A stretch of DNA of 5,352 nt from Bacillota bacterium (lineage in GTDB: Bacteria; Bacillota; Clostridia; Christensenellales; CAG-138). A program made the translations under genes and the position numbers. Under the pieces are notes generated by a model. The model was not told the origin of the DNA. It saw only the letters and a program-made list of their open reading frames with translations, and searched no databases. The stretch covers positions 1 through 5,352 of the forward strand of contig JAEZGQ010000250.1 of assembly GCA_023416895.1 (NCBI GenBank). Reading direction: 5' to 3'. Numbering within the stretch: position 1 is the stretch's first letter; every line of letters begins with the position of its first letter. Positions 5,346-5,352 of the stretch are shown here, in pieces.

Positions 5346-5352
5346 GTAAAAA

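Overview
The window looks like part of the chromosome of an anaerobic, amino-acid-fermenting member of the Bacillota (Clostridia-like). The evidence is a ferredoxin-linked 2-oxoacid oxidoreductase beside phosphate butyryltransferase and butyrate kinase, GGAGG ribosome binding sites 3-5 bases from most starts, and compact gene spacing. The DNA is fairly GC-rich for this group. I cannot name a genus.

Minus strand (3762 down to 1), in order of transcription: ptb (phosphate butyryltransferase), buk (butyrate kinase), a P-loop ATPase of unknown function, a small 2x[4Fe-4S] ferredoxin subunit, and vorB (2-oxoacid:ferredoxin oxidoreductase alpha-type subunit). vorB is cut by the left edge; its partner subunits should lie beyond it. 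Gaps are 11-62 bases and no convincing terminator or internal promoter is visible, so this reads as one operon. The inferred pathway takes branched-chain 2-oxoacids (from valine, leucine or isoleucine) to acyl-CoA plus reduced ferredoxin. Acyl-CoA then becomes acyl-phosphate (Ptb), and Buk makes the free acid plus ATP.

Plus strand (3988 to 5345): a FadR/FCD-type GntR-family regulator and, 11 bases later, a metallo-beta-lactamase-fold hydrolase. These two are probably co-transcribed and divergent from the ptb operon.

The 225-base divergent region (3763-3987) is the most interesting non-coding part. It holds a strong sigma-A-type promoter for the ptb operon (TTGACA, 17 bases, TAAGAT). A perfect inverted repeat, GTTGT-N3-ACAAC, lies over the predicted transcription start, with two weaker look-alike sites exactly 20 and 40 bases further into the leader. 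The region also has an extended -10 promoter candidate for the regulator gene, three small hairpins, and a 33-codon open frame with a very good ribosome binding site. A simple model is that the regulator represses the ptb-buk-vor operon by binding the repeat array. The regulator's metal/ligand pocket has an Asn where the family usually has a His.

The metabolic genes belong to known families. I see no mobile element, CRISPR array, tRNA or rRNA, and no gene-free stretch longer than 300 bases.
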